45,026 bases of DNA from Gammaproteobacteria bacterium (lineage in GTDB: Bacteria > Pseudomonadota > Gammaproteobacteria > Eutrophobiales > Eutrophobiaceae): positions 1 to 45,026 of the forward strand of contig JANQJZ010000035.1 of NCBI GenBank assembly GCA_028281365.1, read 5' to 3'. Below, in pieces: positions 1 to 8,044 of this stretch (position 1 is the stretch's first letter; each line of letters opens with the position of its first letter). Both the position numbers and the translations under genes were made by a program. The notes below the pieces were generated by a model. It saw only the letters and a list, made by a program, of their open reading frames with translations. It had not been told where the DNA came from and did no database searches.

Positions 1-27
1 CGAGTAATTCTTGTTTACAATCTAAAA

Positions 28-864
28 TTAATCCTCATTGCTGGAGAAACGGAGTGAAAAGTCTATTGCGCGAACATGTTTTGTTAATGCGCCGATAGAA
101 ATATAGTCTACTCCTGTTTCAGCAATGGCCCGGATATTTTGTTTATCAATATTTCCCGATGCTTCGAGTTTAGTTTGTCCTCTTGTCACTGATACAGCCT
201 TATTAAATTCGGCAATATTAAAGTTATCGAGCAGTATTTGATCAGGTTTGGCTGCCAGGGCTTCTTGTAATTCCTCCAATGATTCAACTTCTACTATTAC
301 CGGTACGTTCTTCTGTTTAGCAAGAATTATTGCTTTGGTAATGCTCCCCGCAGCAAGAATATGGTTTTCTTTTATAAGAATGCCGTCATAAAGCCCAATT
401 CTATGATTGATCCCGCCACCACAAGTGACAGCATATTTTTGTGCCATTCTTAAACCAGGAATTGTTTTTCTTGTATCTAATATTTTTGTTTTGGTGTCAT
501 TAATCAAACTAACAAAAGTAGCAACGGTAGTTGCGGTACCTGAGAGTGTTTGTAAAAAATTAATCGCTGTACGTTCACCGGTCAGTATTGAACGTGTCGG
601 GCCATTCAATGCACATAATGTTTGGTTTGGTTTGATTACATCACCATCAAAGGATTGCCATTCTATATTTATAGATTCGTCCAGTTGTTTGAATACTTCA
701 TTAAACCATGCACTACCAGCTAATATCGCGTGTTCACGCGTAATCAAGGTTGCAGATGTTGAAGCACTATCAGGAATCAATTCAGCGGTAATATCACCGT
801 TACCTATATCTTCCGAAAGAGCCGCTTTTACATTTTCAACAATTTCACTCTGGGCAATTCTCAT
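28..864 (-). CDS. nadC: Nicotinate-nucleotide pyrophosphorylase (quinolinate phosphoribosyltransferase)
   Basis: Cytosolic enzyme of de novo NAD synthesis. It converts quinolinate and PRPP to nicotinate mononucleotide, CO2 and pyrophosphate. The 278 residues match the usual family length. Family signatures are visible in order: GERTAINFLQ near residue 96, DTRKTIPGLR near 130, KYAVTCGGGINHR near 143, LYDGILIKENH near 158, and EASGN near 233; these carry the Arg, Lys and His residues that bind the substrates. The start ATG overlaps the stop of the upstream symporter gene by four bases (ATGA), so the two are probably translated together. No nadA or nadB lies in the window. Nothing looks truncated. 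Confidence 0.96.
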   Translation of the reverse strand: MRIAQSEIVENVKAALSEDIGNGDITAELIPDSASTSATLITREHAILAGSAWFNEVFKQLDESINIEWQSFDGDVIKPNQTLCALNGPTRSILTGERTAINFLQTLSGTATTVATFVSLINDTKTKILDTRKTIPGLRMAQKYAVTCGGGINHRIGLYDGILIKENHILAAGSITKAIILAKQKNVPVIVEVESLEELQEALAAKPDQILLDNFNIAEFNKAVSVTRGQTKLEASGNIDKQNIRAIAETGVDYISIGALTKHVRAIDFSLRFSSNED

Positions 865-2216
865 GACGAATTTTGATTATTGAAGTAATGCCGTGTTTTG
901 CTGAATACAATTGGACTCAGTAATAACAGGGCAATGAGATTAGGCAGTGCCATTAATCCGTTCAATACATCGGCCAATGTCCAGACTAGTTCCAGTTTTA
1001 TAACAGCACCGGTAAAGATGGCAATGATCCAGAGAATTCGATAATAAAAAATGATTTTTGTACTAAACAAATAACTGGCACAACGTTCGCCGTAATAACT
1101 CCAGCCAAGAATTGTGGTAAATGCAAATAACACGAGACCGAGGCTGACAATATAGCCGCCATAACCAAACAGACCGGTAGAAAAAGCCAGTGATGACATT
1201 GGTGCACCCTTTAATCCACTTTCCCATGCTCCGGTAAGGAGAATAACGAAAGCTGTAAGACTGCAGATAATTAGTGTATCAATGAACGTCCCCAACATCG
1301 CAACCATACCCTGTTTTACCGGGTCGTTGGTTTGAGCGGCTGCATGTGCAATCGGTGCACTTCCCAGGCCGGCTTCATTGGAAAAGATGCCTCTGGCAAA
1401 ACCCCACCTTATGGCCATCCAAATTGTTGCACCAAGAAAACCGCCGCTGGCTGCTGCACCGGAAAATGCACTGTTAAAAATGATAGTAAATACGGCGGGC
1501 ATTTTTTCAATATTGATGCCAACGATAACCAATGCCGCCAGCACATAAGCCATGGCCATAAACGGTACCAGAGCTGTGGCAACCTGAGCGATACGCTTCA
1601 CACCACCTATGATTACAAGTGCGGCAAGTATCGACATGGCGATTCCGGTAACCCAGGTTGGAATATTAAAACTGGTGTAGATTTCATCAGCAACTGAATT
1701 TGACTGCACCATATTACCTATGCCAAATGCTGCAAACATGGCAAAAAAAGCAAATGCAGCGGCCATCCATTTCCAGTTTTCTCCCAAACCATTTCGGATG
1801 TAGTACATCGGTCCACCGACATGATTTCCAAGTGAATCTGTTTCCCGGTAGCTGACAGCCAGGACTGCTTCAGCGTATTTCGTGGCCATGCCAAATAATG
1901 CAATAACCCACATCCAGAAGATAGCGCCCGGGCCGCCGAAATAAATGGCTGTTGAAACACCGGCAATATTACCTGTTCCTACTGTGGCGGACAGTGCGGT
2001 CATTAATGCCTGAAAAGGGCTTATGTCACCTTTGATATGGGGTGATTGTTTTCGACCTGACCACAGGGTCTGAAGTGCAAGAGGTAATTTCCGCCATGGC
2101 ATGGCATAGAGTCCGATCGTCAGATAGACGCCAACGATCGTTAATAAGGGGATCAATAAATATTCTCCCCATATAAAACCGCTTAATACATTTAATTTAT
2201 CCTGTAACCACGACAT
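861..2216 (-). CDS. Alanine/glycine:cation symporter family protein (AgcS)
   Basis: Inner-membrane sodium- or proton-coupled amino-acid importer of the AGCS family. The 451 residues are normal for the family, with about ten hydrophobic segments. Typical motifs are VGTGNIAGVSTA near residue 76, GGPMYYIRNGLG near 134, and EAGLGSAPIAHAAAQTNDP near 282. The exact substrate (alanine, glycine, perhaps D-alanine) cannot be read from the sequence. It is the first gene of a two-gene unit with nadC; the link is probably transcriptional rather than metabolic. A GAGAA stretch sits a few bases before the ATG. Confidence 0.92.
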   Translation of the reverse strand: MSWLQDKLNVLSGFIWGEYLLIPLLTIVGVYLTIGLYAMPWRKLPLALQTLWSGRKQSPHIKGDISPFQALMTALSATVGTGNIAGVSTAIYFGGPGAIFWMWVIALFGMATKYAEAVLAVSYRETDSLGNHVGGPMYYIRNGLGENWKWMAAAFAFFAMFAAFGIGNMVQSNSVADEIYTSFNIPTWVTGIAMSILAALVIIGGVKRIAQVATALVPFMAMAYVLAALVIVGINIEKMPAVFTIIFNSAFSGAAASGGFLGATIWMAIRWGFARGIFSNEAGLGSAPIAHAAAQTNDPVKQGMVAMLGTFIDTLIICSLTAFVILLTGAWESGLKGAPMSSLAFSTGLFGYGGYIVSLGLVLFAFTTILGWSYYGERCASYLFSTKIIFYYRILWIIAIFTGAVIKLELVWTLADVLNGLMALPNLIALLLLSPIVFSKTRHYFNNQNSS

Positions 2217-2307
2217 ATTATTGTTCTCGTTTATTTGGTTAAGGCTAAAGAAGTCAATCTGACTTTATTTGTAACCCGCAAGTGTATGACAGTTTAATCG
2301 CTAATAA

Positions 2308-2823
2308 TCAGTATTGTCGAATAATGAGCTGATCACCCTGTTGTGAAAAATCCAGGTGTTTAAGAAAACTCATCCCAAGCAGGACCTCTTCACCCTGCAT
2401 ATAGGGATTGATATTGGCACTAATATTATAGAGTTCTATGCCACCGAGATTGACCCGATCAAGGGACGTTGAAAATACATTAATCTGGCCGTTTGCGGTT
2501 TGAACGGGGAAGGAAATGCCTGCTTTTAAGTTTAGTTTTCGTGCTACTTTTTCCGGGATACTAATTTCTGTCGCACCGGTATCCAGAATAAATACAACGG
2601 TCTTGTTATTAATAGAACCATTCGCAACATAATGACCGAACCGATTTCGTTGTAGCTGGATCTCTTTAAATTCTCCATTTTGAATTAAACTCAGTTGTTG
2701 GTTAGGGTTAGTTTGTTTATCCAGATACTTGTTGAAGTAAACAGTCAGCAAACCTAACAGGATAATCCAGCCAACAATCGTCATTCCTTTACCGATACGT
2801 TTTTGAAAATTTTCATCATCCAT
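2308..2823 (-). CDS. Membrane-anchored retropepsin-like aspartic protease (clan AA, TIGR02281-like)
   Basis: Predicted single-pass inner-membrane protein of 171 residues. A hydrophobic segment at about residues 12-30 (MTIVGWIILLGLLTVYF) is followed by a periplasmic retropepsin-like domain. The catalytic motif FILDTGATEISIP lies near residue 79, with Asp in DTGA. A second conserved patch, LGMSFLKHLDF, is near residue 149 and matches the LGM-x-FL pattern of this family. Such proteins are thought to act as dimers because each chain supplies one catalytic Asp. The substrate is unknown. The gene stands alone between the symporter and egtB; its ribosome-binding site is weak. Confidence 0.82.
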   Translation of the reverse strand: MDDENFQKRIGKGMTIVGWIILLGLLTVYFNKYLDKQTNPNQQLSLIQNGEFKEIQLQRNRFGHYVANGSINNKTVVFILDTGATEISIPEKVARKLNLKAGISFPVQTANGQINVFSTSLDRVNLGGIELYNISANINPYMQGEEVLLGMSFLKHLDFSQQGDQLIIRQY

Positions 2824-2936
2824 GCTTAAGATTTTGTCATAAATGCCGCTAACTAGACCAGAGAAACGATCACAATTGCTGAGAAATCAAAGAATGAAAA
2901 ATTAATTAAATTACTTGAATCAACTTCTGAGTCACA

Positions 2937-4094
2937 TTAGTTAAAAACCAGTCTTAATCCGGCAAATATGTGCCGTTTATCCGGTTGGTAATAGTTTCGA
3001 AACGATGGTCGCTTTATAAAGCTTTTTGTATTGTAGCTGCCTCCACGCAAGACATAATGCTCATCATCGAAGTAGGGCGTAGAATAACCATCATATGGAA
3101 ATGCTGAAAAACCGGGATAGGGATGAAATGTATTACAACACCATTCCCAGGCGGTTGCTGTCTTTTCCAAAATCTGGTTTTTAAATGCGACCTCCCATTC
3201 ATATTCATGCGGTAATCTTGCCCCGGACCAATTTGCAAAAGCCGTCGCTTCATAATGATTTATACCATGCACAGGTTGCGCCGAATCAAGATTGTAGGGG
3301 CCGTTATGATCGATACCTTGCCATTCAGAAGAATTTGACCTTTGCCAGTGATGTGGATGTCCGGCATTACTATTTTGACGCCATTGCCAGCCTGAATCGG
3401 ACCAAAATTCCTGTTTGTCATAACCCCCTGCATAGATAAAGCTTAAATATTCGCTATTACTTACCGGGTTGGCATTAATGGCAAATTTATCTAATTCTAT
3501 ATTTAAGGCGGGATGTTCATTATCGTAAGGAAATAAATTGTTATCTGTTCCTATTTTATAGTGTCCGGCATCAACATACTCTTTTACAGGTGATAGTTTA
3601 TTATCTTTTATTGGTGTGAAACTATTGCTGTCATCTCTATCCTTGTAACGTTTGATATTTCTTTCAGTCAGGACCATTAGCATTGTTTCAATATGTTGTG
3701 AATAATGCTGGATTAAAAAATACAATAAATAATCTTCCTGCAACAATGGATTTGAATTTACTTTAATTGCTGATAGTAAAAGTTTTCGATTCTCTTGTTG
3801 TGTATTTTTTGCCCATTCAATTAATTCTTCTTTTTCAGGCAATGCTGAACCGCGAGAACGTTTATTACTCAATTCCGGTACATAAAGATCTTTTATAGAT
3901 TGTTCCAGACCTGTTTTTTCCAGTACGCGTTCTCTAATCCAGTACGTTTCCGTATAGACACAATGTCCAAGGTGCCAGCCGACAGGACTTAAATCCGGAT
4001 GGAATTGTTGGTTGAATTCAATGGATGAAATGCGATTTACAAGATCGATGGTTTCTTGCTGGAGTTGTTGTAATTGCGTAAACAACATACTCAT
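2937..4094 (-). CDS. egtB: EgtB-like sulfoxide synthase (ergothioneine biosynthesis), DinB_2 plus FGE-sulfatase domains
   Basis: Non-haem iron enzyme of 385 residues. The N-terminal DinB-like domain carries the expected iron ligands: His44 in the WHLGH motif and His130/His134 in QHYSQHIE. The C-terminal FGE-sulfatase/C-lectin domain ends in the family patch LRGGSY...RNYYQPDKR...AGLRLVF. By family knowledge EgtB joins hercynine to gamma-glutamylcysteine or cysteine with oxygen, forming the sulfoxide. The start overlaps the egtC stop (ATGA), so the two are coupled. A neighbouring EgtC suggests the gamma-glutamylcysteine route. The selenoneine enzyme SenA is related, but its usual partners SenB and SenC are absent. 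The methyltransferase EgtD is not in the window. Confidence 0.85.
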   Translation of the reverse strand: MSMLFTQLQQLQQETIDLVNRISSIEFNQQFHPDLSPVGWHLGHCVYTETYWIRERVLEKTGLEQSIKDLYVPELSNKRSRGSALPEKEELIEWAKNTQQENRKLLLSAIKVNSNPLLQEDYLLYFLIQHYSQHIETMLMVLTERNIKRYKDRDDSNSFTPIKDNKLSPVKEYVDAGHYKIGTDNNLFPYDNEHPALNIELDKFAINANPVSNSEYLSFIYAGGYDKQEFWSDSGWQWRQNSNAGHPHHWQRSNSSEWQGIDHNGPYNLDSAQPVHGINHYEATAFANWSGARLPHEYEWEVAFKNQILEKTATAWEWCCNTFHPYPGFSAFPYDGYSTPYFDDEHYVLRGGSYNTKSFIKRPSFRNYYQPDKRHIFAGLRLVFN

Positions 4095-4849
4095 AATTTA
4101 ATTGTAATTATATCTCCTGAATTGTTGAATTGGGTAAAACTGTTTTCTGAAAAAGTGATCCAGTCATTTGGAGATAACGGCTCTGAGGCAATCCATACGG
4201 CGGTATTGCCTAAAAAATAGTAAAGGCTTGGGCATGATGCATTGATCGCGCTTCGACACGCATAAAGTGAATTGCCATCACTAATAATTATATTTAAAAG
4301 AGCACTGCTTTTATCACAAACATCTTTTAATATATCCATTAGTGACAATATTGCATCATTGATTGTGTTACCTTTTGCCAGATATTCTTTTAGTAATGCA
4401 AATAGATAGAGTGAATCACTGTCCCCGTTTATATCTGCTTGCGTTTCTGTTGACATATTCTCCAATAAGCCGGATTTAATCCTGTTGTCAAAGGGTTTTA
4501 AACAACCATTATGCATAAAGATTAAATTATTATTGTGGAACGGTTGTGTATTTGCCTCGTTGATGCCTTGCCCTGGAGTTGCACCTCTGACATTCGCCAT
4601 CCACAGCCGGCTTTGAAGTGAATGACCCAGACCCTGCAGGTTGGAATCAGACCAAATAGGTAATATATTTTTATAGGAGCAAACGATATTATCGTTAACC
4701 AGCCATGCGAATCCATAACCATCCGCATTTATGGTCCCATCCTGCATTTCTTTTGGAGACCATGATTGCTTTAATAAACTATGTTCATGTTCTATCAGGA
4801 ATTGATCAAGTCTGATTTCCTTTCCCATATATGCAGCCAGACGACACAT
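4091..4849 (-). CDS. egtC: EgtC-like class II glutamine amidotransferase
   Basis: N-terminal-nucleophile amidohydrolase of 252 residues. Cys2 (MCRLAAYMG) is the expected catalytic nucleophile after Met removal. NADGYGFAWL near residue 41, the RGATPGQGINEANTQPF region near 89, and FMHNGCL near 112 are hallmarks of class II glutamine amidotransferases of the YafJ/EgtC type. In ergothioneine synthesis EgtC removes glutamate from the gamma-glutamyl sulfoxide made by EgtB. The assignment as EgtC rather than generic YafJ rests on its overlap with egtB just downstream. The gene is divergent from ampD; the 65-base gap must hold both promoters. Confidence 0.83.
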   Translation of the reverse strand: MCRLAAYMGKEIRLDQFLIEHEHSLLKQSWSPKEMQDGTINADGYGFAWLVNDNIVCSYKNILPIWSDSNLQGLGHSLQSRLWMANVRGATPGQGINEANTQPFHNNNLIFMHNGCLKPFDNRIKSGLLENMSTETQADINGDSDSLYLFALLKEYLAKGNTINDAILSLMDILKDVCDKSSALLNIIISDGNSLYACRSAINASCPSLYYFLGNTAVWIASEPLSPNDWITFSENSFTQFNNSGDIITIKL

Positions 4850-4914
4850 TAAAATTCTCTCAACTTATTTGATGCTGTTATAGTAATAAACCAGGTTAGC
4901 TTAACAGTCTATAA

Positions 4915-5493
4915 ATGGTATTGAAATTGAATAGTCCAAATTATGAAATTGATGAAGAAGGTGCATGGCTGGCAGATGTTCGTAAAGTTCAATCTCCGAA
5001 TTGTGACGAACGACCGGTTGGTACAGAAATCGACTTATTAGTGATACATGGTATCAGTCTGCCGCCAAGGCAATACGGAGGTCAGTATATTGATGATCTG
5101 TTCACAAATTCATTAGATGTTAATGTTCATCCTTATTTTGCAGAAATTCAGGATTTACGCGTATCTTCTCATCTGCTTATTGAGCGTGATGGGAGTGTCA
5201 CGCAATATGTTCCGTTTTCCAAGCGAGCCTGGCATGCAGGAATATCAGAGTTTGATGGACGAGAACAATGTAATGATTACTCTATTGGCATAGAACTCGA
5301 AGGTTCTGATGATGAAGCCTATTGTGATGAACAATATCGGACACTTGCTGTTCTAACAGATATAATTCGTCAGCGCTGGAACAGGATTACAAAAGATCGT
5401 ATCGTTGGCCACTGTGAAATTGCACCGGGAAGAAAAACTGATCCAGGCCCGGCATTTGACAAGGACTACTATTTTTCTTTACTGAAACTATGA
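4915..5493 (+). CDS. ampD: 1,6-anhydro-N-acetylmuramyl-L-alanine amidase AmpD
   Basis: Cytoplasmic zinc amidase of peptidoglycan recycling. It cleaves the bond between anhydro-MurNAc and L-alanine on imported muropeptides. Zinc ligands are visible as His45 (LLVIHGISLP), His166 (VGHCEIAPG) and Asp176 (RKTDPG); the catalytic Glu127 is in SIGIELEG and Lys174 precedes the last ligand. At 192 residues the protein is of normal length, with a slightly longer N-terminus than the E. coli enzyme. No clear Shine-Dalgarno precedes the ATG. The stop overlaps the ampE start (ATGA). In species with AmpC, loss of AmpD derepresses the beta-lactamase; no ampC or ampR is here. Confidence 0.96.
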   Translation: MVLKLNSPNYEIDEEGAWLADVRKVQSPNCDERPVGTEIDLLVIHGISLPPRQYGGQYIDDLFTNSLDVNVHPYFAEIQDLRVSSHLLIERDGSVTQYVPFSKRAWHAGISEFDGREQCNDYSIGIELEGSDDEAYCDEQYRTLAVLTDIIRQRWNRITKDRIVGHCEIAPGRKTDPGPAFDKDYYFSLLKL

Positions 5494-6353
5494 CATTAAT
5501 CTTTATATTGATTGCCCTGGGGCTGGATTATTTTCTTGGTAAGTTGCAACCGTTTCGAAACTACGAATGGGTTCCAACTCTGTATTATTCACTCGAGAAA
5601 AAAATTTCACATTATCGTTATTGGGATGGCACGATTGGCCTATTAGGGTTATTACTCATTCCAATTCTGTTGTTGTTATTAGTGATGTATATTTTAGATC
5701 AGTGGTCCTGGTTTGCTGAGACACTATTTACCTTACTCGTATTAATCTATTGTCTGGCTCCGGAGGAGCTTGATAATCGATTGGATGATTACATTATTGC
5801 GATTGATGAAGATGATTCTGAAAATATTGCTTCTCTATCGGATTGTTTAATCAATGATTCCGTTATTGGTGATGAAGATACAACTGAACAAGCAATCATT
5901 AAATCTTCGCTGACAGAAGCACATAAGCGTGTATTTGCCGTCATCTTCTGGTTTTTGATTCTTGGTCTGGTTGGAGCATTGCTTTACCGCCTGGTTGATA
6001 AATTAAATGATGAATTATCAGAGATCCGTAGTGGATTTTCCGACAGTGTTAATCTTTTATTAAATATTCTCGCATGGCCGACGAGTCGACTTTTTGTAGT
6101 TGGTCTTGGCTTGGCCGGCAGTTTAGTCGATGCTTTTAATGGGTGGCGTCAGGCTGAACATTTTACGTTTGAAGTAAATAATGCAGTGTTATCAGAAGGC
6201 GGTTTTGGGGCGTTACAATATATGCCGGATATAGAAGTGCCAGGAAGAGAAAAGTCTTATTGGATTAGTGAATTGAAATCACTAATAAACAGGACGTTAA
6301 TTATCTGGCTAGCAGTATTAGGTATTATGACTTTATCAGGAAATCTTGGTTAA
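5490..6353 (+). CDS. ampE: AmpE family membrane protein
   Basis: Inner-membrane protein of 287 residues, translated from an ATG overlapping the ampD stop. Four hydrophobic segments are clear: about residues 1-14, 50-90, 150-170 and 265-283. AmpE is the classical partner of AmpD and has been described as a signalling modulator of beta-lactamase induction; its biochemical role is not settled. The ampD-ampE order and overlap are the strongest evidence here. Downstream lies a palindromic repeat element and then the convergent lpxH gene. Confidence 0.87.
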   Translation: MTLIFILIALGLDYFLGKLQPFRNYEWVPTLYYSLEKKISHYRYWDGTIGLLGLLLIPILLLLLVMYILDQWSWFAETLFTLLVLIYCLAPEELDNRLDDYIIAIDEDDSENIASLSDCLINDSVIGDEDTTEQAIIKSSLTEAHKRVFAVIFWFLILGLVGALLYRLVDKLNDELSEIRSGFSDSVNLLLNILAWPTSRLFVVGLGLAGSLVDAFNGWRQAEHFTFEVNNAVLSEGGFGALQYMPDIEVPGREKSYWISELKSLINRTLIIWLAVLGIMTLSGNLG

Positions 6354-6382
6354 AAATGCACTTTTTCCGCGATTACTTCGTT

Positions 6383-6500
6383 ATCACCGTACTCAAATCC
6401 TCATGTATTAGTTATACACTCCGGTTCTCGGCTTTGGCCCCCTGCGTCGCTCTACCTCCTGCATCCATGCAGTCGTGCGTGCGGTGATTCCTTGTACTCA
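6383..6500. repeat. Palindromic intergenic element between ampE and lpxH
   Basis: This 118-base segment is bracketed by an inverted pair ATCACCG (6383-6389) / CGGTGAT (6482-6488) and by a direct pair GTACTCA (6389-6395 and 6494-6500). It also contains a perfect hairpin CTGCAT-CC-ATGCAG at 6459-6472. That hairpin is the reverse-complement counterpart of the small GGAT-loop hairpin in the elements at 7950, 9853, 10294 and 10344. It is more GC-rich than the surrounding spacer. It could also help end transcription of the convergent genes, but I see no clear T-run. Confidence 0.6.
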
Positions 6501-6529
6501 CAAAAAAAATGCTATTTTTAAAACAATAT

Positions 6530-7276
6530 TTAACATGTTTCATTAATATAGTTCTGTACGCGTTCGAACCGAAATCCAGCATCATCATGGATTAACACAC
6601 AATCATTTTCATACCAATCACCAAGTACGATCCGTTTGTATTGATTTCCGTTTATGTCAAAATTATGAATTGCCTTTCTATGTGTATGTCCATGAATTAA
6701 TATTTCGACATCATGTTGGATCATTGTGCTGATAACAGTTGCCTGGTTGACATCAATAATCTCTGCAGATTTGTTTTTCGAAATTGATACCGTTGTCTTT
6801 CTAACCCGGTGAGCGATTTTTTTTCTTAAAGACAAGGGAAAGATTGAAAATAATTTTTTTATGGACAGGTTAGTTATAAAAACTCTCCAGGTTTGATACT
6901 GAGTATCATCGGTACATAACGTATCACCGTGCATAATCAATACTTTTTCTTTAGCGAGTGTAATGACTGTCGGATCATTAATTAATGTGCATCTGGTTTT
7001 TTCTGCAAATTCGTTATCAAGATGAAAATCACGGTTACCTCGCATTAAATATAATTTTGTATCGTTACAACTAGAATAGTCTTTTAGGGTTGTAAGAATT
7101 TCCGGATTTGGCGGTGTTTGATCATCACAACCAATCCAGAACTCGTCAAAAAGATCGCCAAGTATATAAAGTGATTCTGCTTTTCTGGCAGGACCGTTTA
7201 AAAGTGCCTTAAATAAATCGATCTTTTCCGGTCTTTGCAAACTGAGATGCAAGTCAGAGATGAACAAAGTCGTCAT
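6530..7276 (-). CDS. lpxH: UDP-2,3-diacylglucosamine diphosphatase LpxH
   Basis: Peripheral inner-membrane metallophosphoesterase of the lipid A pathway. It hydrolyses UDP-2,3-diacylglucosamine to lipid X and UMP. The full set of calcineurin-like motifs is present: FISDLHLS near residue 5, YILGDLFDEFWIG near 37, MRGNRDF near 78, IMHGDTLCTDD near 113, and LIHGHTHR near 193. The 248 residues are normal for the family. It sits 32 bases downstream of ppiB on the same strand; the two probably share a transcript. Confidence 0.96.
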   Translation of the reverse strand: MTTLFISDLHLSLQRPEKIDLFKALLNGPARKAESLYILGDLFDEFWIGCDDQTPPNPEILTTLKDYSSCNDTKLYLMRGNRDFHLDNEFAEKTRCTLINDPTVITLAKEKVLIMHGDTLCTDDTQYQTWRVFITNLSIKKLFSIFPLSLRKKIAHRVRKTTVSISKNKSAEIIDVNQATVISTMIQHDVEILIHGHTHRKAIHNFDINGNQYKRIVLGDWYENDCVLIHDDAGFRFERVQNYINETC

Positions 7277-7308
7277 AAATAGAATGGGTATATTTACATT
7301 GAATAGTT

Positions 7309-7812
7309 TTAATCTTCTTCAAGAACGTCAACTTTTTCTATTTCAATAATTTCTTCCGGCACATCCTGGTGACCATCTCGAGTCGTGGTTGGTTTTTCCT
7401 CTATATTATTAACGACTTCTATTCCTTCAATAACTTCACCAAATACACAGTAACCCCAACCTTCTTCAGATTCAGCCTGAAAGTCGAGAAAAGGATTATC
7501 ATTCGTATTAATAAAGAATTGTGCTGACGCAGAGTGGGGATCAGCGGTCCTCGCCATCGCAATCGTACCATACGCATTTTTAAGTCCGTTATTCGCTTCA
7601 TTTTTTACCGGCGCATTGGTTGGTTTGCTATTCATGTCTTTATCCAGCCCACCTCCCTGGATCATGAAGTCTTCGATTACCCGATGAAAAATCGTTCCCT
7701 CGTAAAAACCGCTTTGGACATAACCTAAAAAGTTTTCAACGGTTTTGGGTGCCTTGTCCGGATTAAGTTGCAGGGTAATGGGTCCGAGTGTAGTTGTAAT
7801 TTGAACCTTCAT
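7309..7812 (-). CDS. ppiB: Cyclophilin-type peptidyl-prolyl cis-trans isomerase (PpiB-like)
   Basis: Cytoplasmic cyclophilin of about 167 residues; it speeds proline isomerisation. I chose the start at 7812 (MKVQITTTLGP) because GGAG lies at good spacing before it and cyclophilins begin at this point; an upstream in-frame ATG at 7881 would add 23 non-homologous residues. Conserved patches are GTIFHRVIEDFMIQGG (containing the catalytic Arg), AMARTADPHSASAQFFIN, and WGYCVFGEVIEG. No signal peptide is seen. It is followed by lpxH on the same strand and is divergent from cysS. Confidence 0.93.
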   Translation of the reverse strand: MKVQITTTLGPITLQLNPDKAPKTVENFLGYVQSGFYEGTIFHRVIEDFMIQGGGLDKDMNSKPTNAPVKNEANNGLKNAYGTIAMARTADPHSASAQFFINTNDNPFLDFQAESEEGWGYCVFGEVIEGIEVVNNIEEKPTTTRDGHQDVPEEIIEIEKVDVLEED

Positions 7813-7949
7813 TTTTGCTCTCCAAAGCCAGTAATATGAATAAATTTTAGAATCTGTAAGTGATTTACTTATTATGTCCATGTTATGTTAGTAATGACAA
7901 ATTCCTTTTGTCGCAAAACGGTCTTTCGGATAAGATGCGCGGTGCTTAT

Positions 7950-7997
7950 TTACAGGATGTAATGTATGTCGCGAGAGGACAGGATGTCCGTAGCGAC
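7950..7997 (+). repeat. Palindromic element unit upstream of cysS
   Basis: Two successive hairpins. The first is TTACA-GGA-TGTAA (7950-7962). The second is GTCGC / GGAC-AGGAT-GTCC / GCGAC (7968-7997), with an outer and an inner stem around an AGGAT loop. The same layout recurs at 10294-10338 and 10344-10389 with different but still complementary arms. The unit lies in the ppiB-cysS divergent spacer. The flanks carry GACAA (7896-7900) and TTGTC (8004-8008), which might mark the ends of a longer 113-base element. Confidence 0.65.
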
Positions 7998-8044
7998 CAA
8001 GAGTTGTCAAATTTATATCTAATGTCATTTTGTAAAATCGCCAC

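Noticed and set aside
2937-4094. Selenoneine synthase senA
   Set aside because: The partners SenB and SenC are absent and the coupled neighbour is EgtC-like, so EgtB is the better call.
7813-7881. N-terminal extension of ppiB from an upstream ATG
   Set aside because: The 23 added residues are not part of the cyclophilin fold, and the downstream ATG has a good GGAG ribosome-binding site.
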